A stretch of DNA of 7,489 nt from Anaerolineae bacterium (GTDB lineage: Bacteria; Chloroflexota; Anaerolineae; Aggregatilineales; Aggregatilineaceae). This document shows, piece after piece, positions 5,425-7,489 of the stretch. Each line of letters starts with the position of its first letter. Position 1 is the stretch's first letter. A program made the translations under genes and the position numbers. Under the pieces are notes generated by a model. That model was not told where the DNA came from. It searched no databases and saw only the letters and a list, made by a program, of their open reading frames with translations. Location: contig JADLHR010000052.1 in assembly GCA_020848665.1 (NCBI GenBank), forward strand, positions 1 to 7,489. Direction: 5' to 3'.

Positions 5425-6279
5425 ATGTCCACCACAAACCCGGTGAGTGATGCCCGTCCATCGCCGCTGGCGGGGAAGTGGTACCCCGCCAGCCCGGAGC
5501 GTCTGGCGCAGTCAATCGATACTTTTCTCGACCAGGCCGACGTTGCCCCGGTTGAGGGCCGGATCGTCGGCGCGCTGGCACCGCACGCCGGACACCGCTA
5601 TTCGGGCGCGGTCGCGGCGCACGCGTTCAAGCGGCTGCGCGGCGAGTCGGTTGATGTCGTGGCAGTGGTTGGGCCGTCGCACTACCCTTATCGTGGGCCG
5701 ATCCTGACTACTGGACACGACGCGTACAGTACGCCGCTGGGAGACGTGCCTATCGCGCGCGATGTGCTCGACGCGCTGCGCGCCGAGGTTGCGCTCGAAA
5801 CAGTGCGCGACGATCAGGAGCATTCGCTCGAAATTGAGCTGCCCTTCCTGCAGCGTGCGCTGGGCGCGTTTCAACTGGCGCCGCTGACGCTGGTCAGCCA
5901 GACGCTCGCCACCGCGCAGTCGCTCGGCGCAGCGCTGGCGCGGGCGCTGGCTGGGCGCCGCGCGCTGCTGGTCGCCAGCTCTGACCTGTCGCACTTCTAT
6001 CCGCAGGGCATCGCAGCGCAGCTTGACGCCGCCGTGCTGAGCGCAATCGAGGACTTCGACCCGGCAGCGGTCATTCGCGCCGAGGATGAAGGGCGCGGCT
6101 TCGCCTGTGGGCGCGGCGCAATCGCTGCCGTGATGTTTGCAGCGCGCGCGCTGGGCGCCGACACAGCGCGTATCGTCGACTACGCGACCTCCGGTGACGT
6201 GACCGGCGATTACTCGCAGGTGGTGGGCTACGGCGCCGCCCTGTTTATCGCCTCGCGCCCGGCATCTGGGGATGTGTGA
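5425..6279 (+). CDS. amrB: AmmeMemoRadiSam system protein B (MEMO1 family)
   Basis: A 284-residue, full-length member of the MEMO family, which shares its fold with class III extradiol dioxygenases. The N-terminal block 'AGKWYP' (16-21) is typical. Conserved pocket residues are all present: H54 in APHAGH, H86 in GPSH, H133 in the QEHSLE block, D187 and H190 in SSDLSH, and C228 in ACGRGAI, the position of C244 in human MEMO1, where H49, H81 and C244 bind metal. A metal-binding, redox-related role is therefore plausible, but the bacterial reaction is not established. In many prokaryotes the gene neighbours an AMMECR1-domain protein (A) and a radical SAM protein (the AmmeMemoRadiSam trio); neither is in this window. 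Instead the stop TGA (6277-6279) shares its last base with the priA start, so the two genes are probably co-transcribed and coupled. The start at 5425 is chosen for its ribosome-binding site; 5395 is the alternative. The symbol is a working label. Confidence 0.93.
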   Translation: MSTTNPVSDARPSPLAGKWYPASPERLAQSIDTFLDQADVAPVEGRIVGALAPHAGHRYSGAVAAHAFKRLRGESVDVVAVVGPSHYPYRGPILTTGHDAYSTPLGDVPIARDVLDALRAEVALETVRDDQEHSLEIELPFLQRALGAFQLAPLTLVSQTLATAQSLGAALARALAGRRALLVASSDLSHFYPQGIAAQLDAAVLSAIEDFDPAAVIRAEDEGRGFACGRGAIAAVMFAARALGADTARIVDYATSGDVTGDYSQVVGYGAALFIASRPASGDV

Positions 6280-7489
6280 TGTTCGCCGAGATTGCCGTGA
6301 ACCGCCCGGTTCACACCACGTTTCACTATCACATTCCGCTGGAGTTGGATGGCAAAATCCAGCCGGGCCACCTGGTTAAGGTCAGCTTCGGCACAGCGTA
6401 TACGTCCGGCGTGGTTGTCGCGCTGCATGACACGGCCCCGATCCCGGAAACGAAGCCTGTCCTGGAGCGGCTCGACCCGCTGCCGGTGGTGACCCTGGCC
6501 CAGCTTGAGCTGGCGGCGTGGATGGCTGAACACACGCTGACACCGATCGGGACAGTGCTCGGCCTGATGCTGCCGCCCGGCCTGGCGAAGCGCGGCGACA
6601 CGCTGTACACGCTGCTCGACCCGGAGGCCGAGGGCCAGTCGGCAACGCAGATCCGTATCCTGAGCCTGCTGCGGCGGCGCGGGCCACTGCGCGGGCGCCA
6701 GCTTTCCTATGCGCTGCCGCGCACGCGCTGGCAAAGCTCGATGAGCGGTCTGATCGAGCGCGGCACAGTCGCGTCCGAGCCGGTGCTCGACCCGCCTGAC
6801 GTCAAACCGAAGACGATCCGCACCGCGCAGCTTGCCATCCCGGCCGAGCGCGTGCAGGATGTCGCGCCGCGCCTGGGCCGCGAGTCGCGCCGTGCGAACA
6901 TCCTCGAAGTGCTGCTCGCTGCGCGCGGGCGCCGTCTCAGTCTGAGCGCCATCTGCCTGGCGGTGGGCTGCACGGATCAGCCGGTCAAAGCGTTGGCGGA
7001 AACGGGTGACATTGCGCTGGAACCAAAGCAAACGTGGGTTGAACTGGCCCGTCCGGCGGCGGAAATCGCCGGGCGGCTGGAAGCAGGCGAGTACGACCGC
7101 TCCAAACCGCAGCGCACCGCGCTCGAGACGCTGCTGGCGGCGGAGGGACCGCTGCCGGCCGGCAGCGTCAAGTCACCCGTCGTGCGCGCGCTGGAAGACG
7201 CGGGCACCGTCTATCGCTGGACTGATCCGGCGATGGTTGAGCTTCAGCTTTCACCAGAGGAAGCCGAGCGGCGGATCATCGAGCTGCGCGGCGGGCAACC
7301 CTATCTCGACATCCTGAGCTATCTCGCGCAGCAGGGCGAGGCAGTCGATGTGCGCGACGTGATCGAGGCGACCGGAGCCGACCTGGCCCGCGTGCAGCGG
7401 CTGGCCGAAGACGGCCTCGTCGTGCTGGGCGAGGCCGAAGCCTGGCGCGACCCACTCGGCGACCGCGAGTTTCTGCCCGCCCTGGCGCC
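6279..7489 (+). CDS. priA: Primosomal protein N' (PriA), N-terminal part; 3' end outside the window
   Basis: The frame is open from the ATG at 6279 (TGATG overlap with the previous stop) to the window end: 403 residues with no stop. PriA restarts stalled replication forks as a 3'-to-5' helicase and loads the primosome. The first about 105 residues match the 3'-DNA-end-binding domain: 'AEIAVNRPVHTTFHYHIP' (3-20), then 'IQPGHLVKVSFG' (27-38) and SGVVVAL (43-49). In E. coli PriA one winged helix follows and the helicase core begins near residue 200. Here four winged-helix-like modules follow (about 122-169, 202-250, 275-315, 338-388), each with an 'xILxxLL' helix and closing with 'L.E.G.v' (LIERGTV, LAETGDI, LEDAGTV, LAEDGLV). 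No Walker A motif has appeared by residue 403. The last visible block, WRDPLGDREFLP (389-400), looks like the joint that precedes the helicase core. The helicase and zinc-binding regions are not in the window, so their integrity cannot be judged. Confidence 0.9.
   Translation, partial: MFAEIAVNRPVHTTFHYHIPLELDGKIQPGHLVKVSFGTAYTSGVVVALHDTAPIPETKPVLERLDPLPVVTLAQLELAAWMAEHTLTPIGTVLGLMLPPGLAKRGDTLYTLLDPEAEGQSATQIRILSLLRRRGPLRGRQLSYALPRTRWQSSMSGLIERGTVASEPVLDPPDVKPKTIRTAQLAIPAERVQDVAPRLGRESRRANILEVLLAARGRRLSLSAICLAVGCTDQPVKALAETGDIALEPKQTWVELARPAAEIAGRLEAGEYDRSKPQRTALETLLAAEGPLPAGSVKSPVVRALEDAGTVYRWTDPAMVELQLSPEEAERRIIELRGGQPYLDILSYLAQQGEAVDVRDVIEATGADLARVQRLAEDGLVVLGEAEAWRDPLGDREFLPALA

Noticed and set aside
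6228..7031. Long minus-strand open frame of 267 codons
   Set aside because: It lies opposite priA and the end of the MEMO-family gene, is rich in Arg, Gln and Ala as antisense frames of GC-rich genes are, and matches no family I know.
1..7489. Possible defence system, biosynthetic cluster, CRISPR array, insertion sequence or RNA gene
   Set aside because: No repeat-spacer pattern, transposase, terminal inverted repeats, tRNA cloverleaf or cluster signature genes are visible. The lone excisionase-like gene is not enough to call a mobile element.

Overview
The window (7,489 bp, high GC) reads as a stretch of chromosome from a Chloroflexota bacterium, probably Anaerolineae-like. This is inference from gene content, not a database match. 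The pointers are a triple-LysM/M23 peptidase with the 'NHG...HLHWELWV' style of catalytic domain, a secreted-looking protein with a Thr/Pro linker, a two-domain protein disulfide oxidoreductase, and a PriA whose N-terminal region is greatly lengthened. I see no mobile element, CRISPR array, tRNA or rRNA. Every stretch over 300 bases is occupied by a gene.

Positions 1-2610 (+): a 5'-truncated protein of unknown function with two Cys-containing halves around a Thr/Pro-rich linker; then a secreted LysM x3 - M23 endopeptidase that probably remodels the cell wall; then a small MerR/excisionase-type helix-turn-helix protein whose ATG overlaps the peptidase stop (ATGA). These three look like one transcription unit. 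It meets a small two-helix membrane protein gene (2622-2873, -) end to end, and a perfect 8-bp hairpin contains both stop codons.

Positions 2874-4190: a divergent promoter region, then a protein disulfide oxidoreductase (CGYC and CPYC sites) and a groES gene. The pair forms a small protein-folding unit closed by a clear intrinsic terminator. No groEL follows groES.

Positions 4211-5263 (-): a membrane-anchored alpha/beta hydrolase. Its promoter lies back to back with that of the next plus-strand unit, with a short CTGAAAAA tandem repeat between the two -10 boxes.

Positions 5425-7489 (+): an AmmeMemoRadiSam system protein B (MEMO1 family) gene whose stop overlaps the start of priA (TGATG). 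PriA runs off the window before its helicase domain. It has the 3'-DNA-end-binding domain followed by four winged-helix-like modules, where E. coli PriA has one.

Most genes here are recognisable families. I did not find a convincing new multi-gene system. The parts most worth a second look are the extended PriA, the orphan PDO-groES unit, the MEMO-priA coupling and the unknown first protein.
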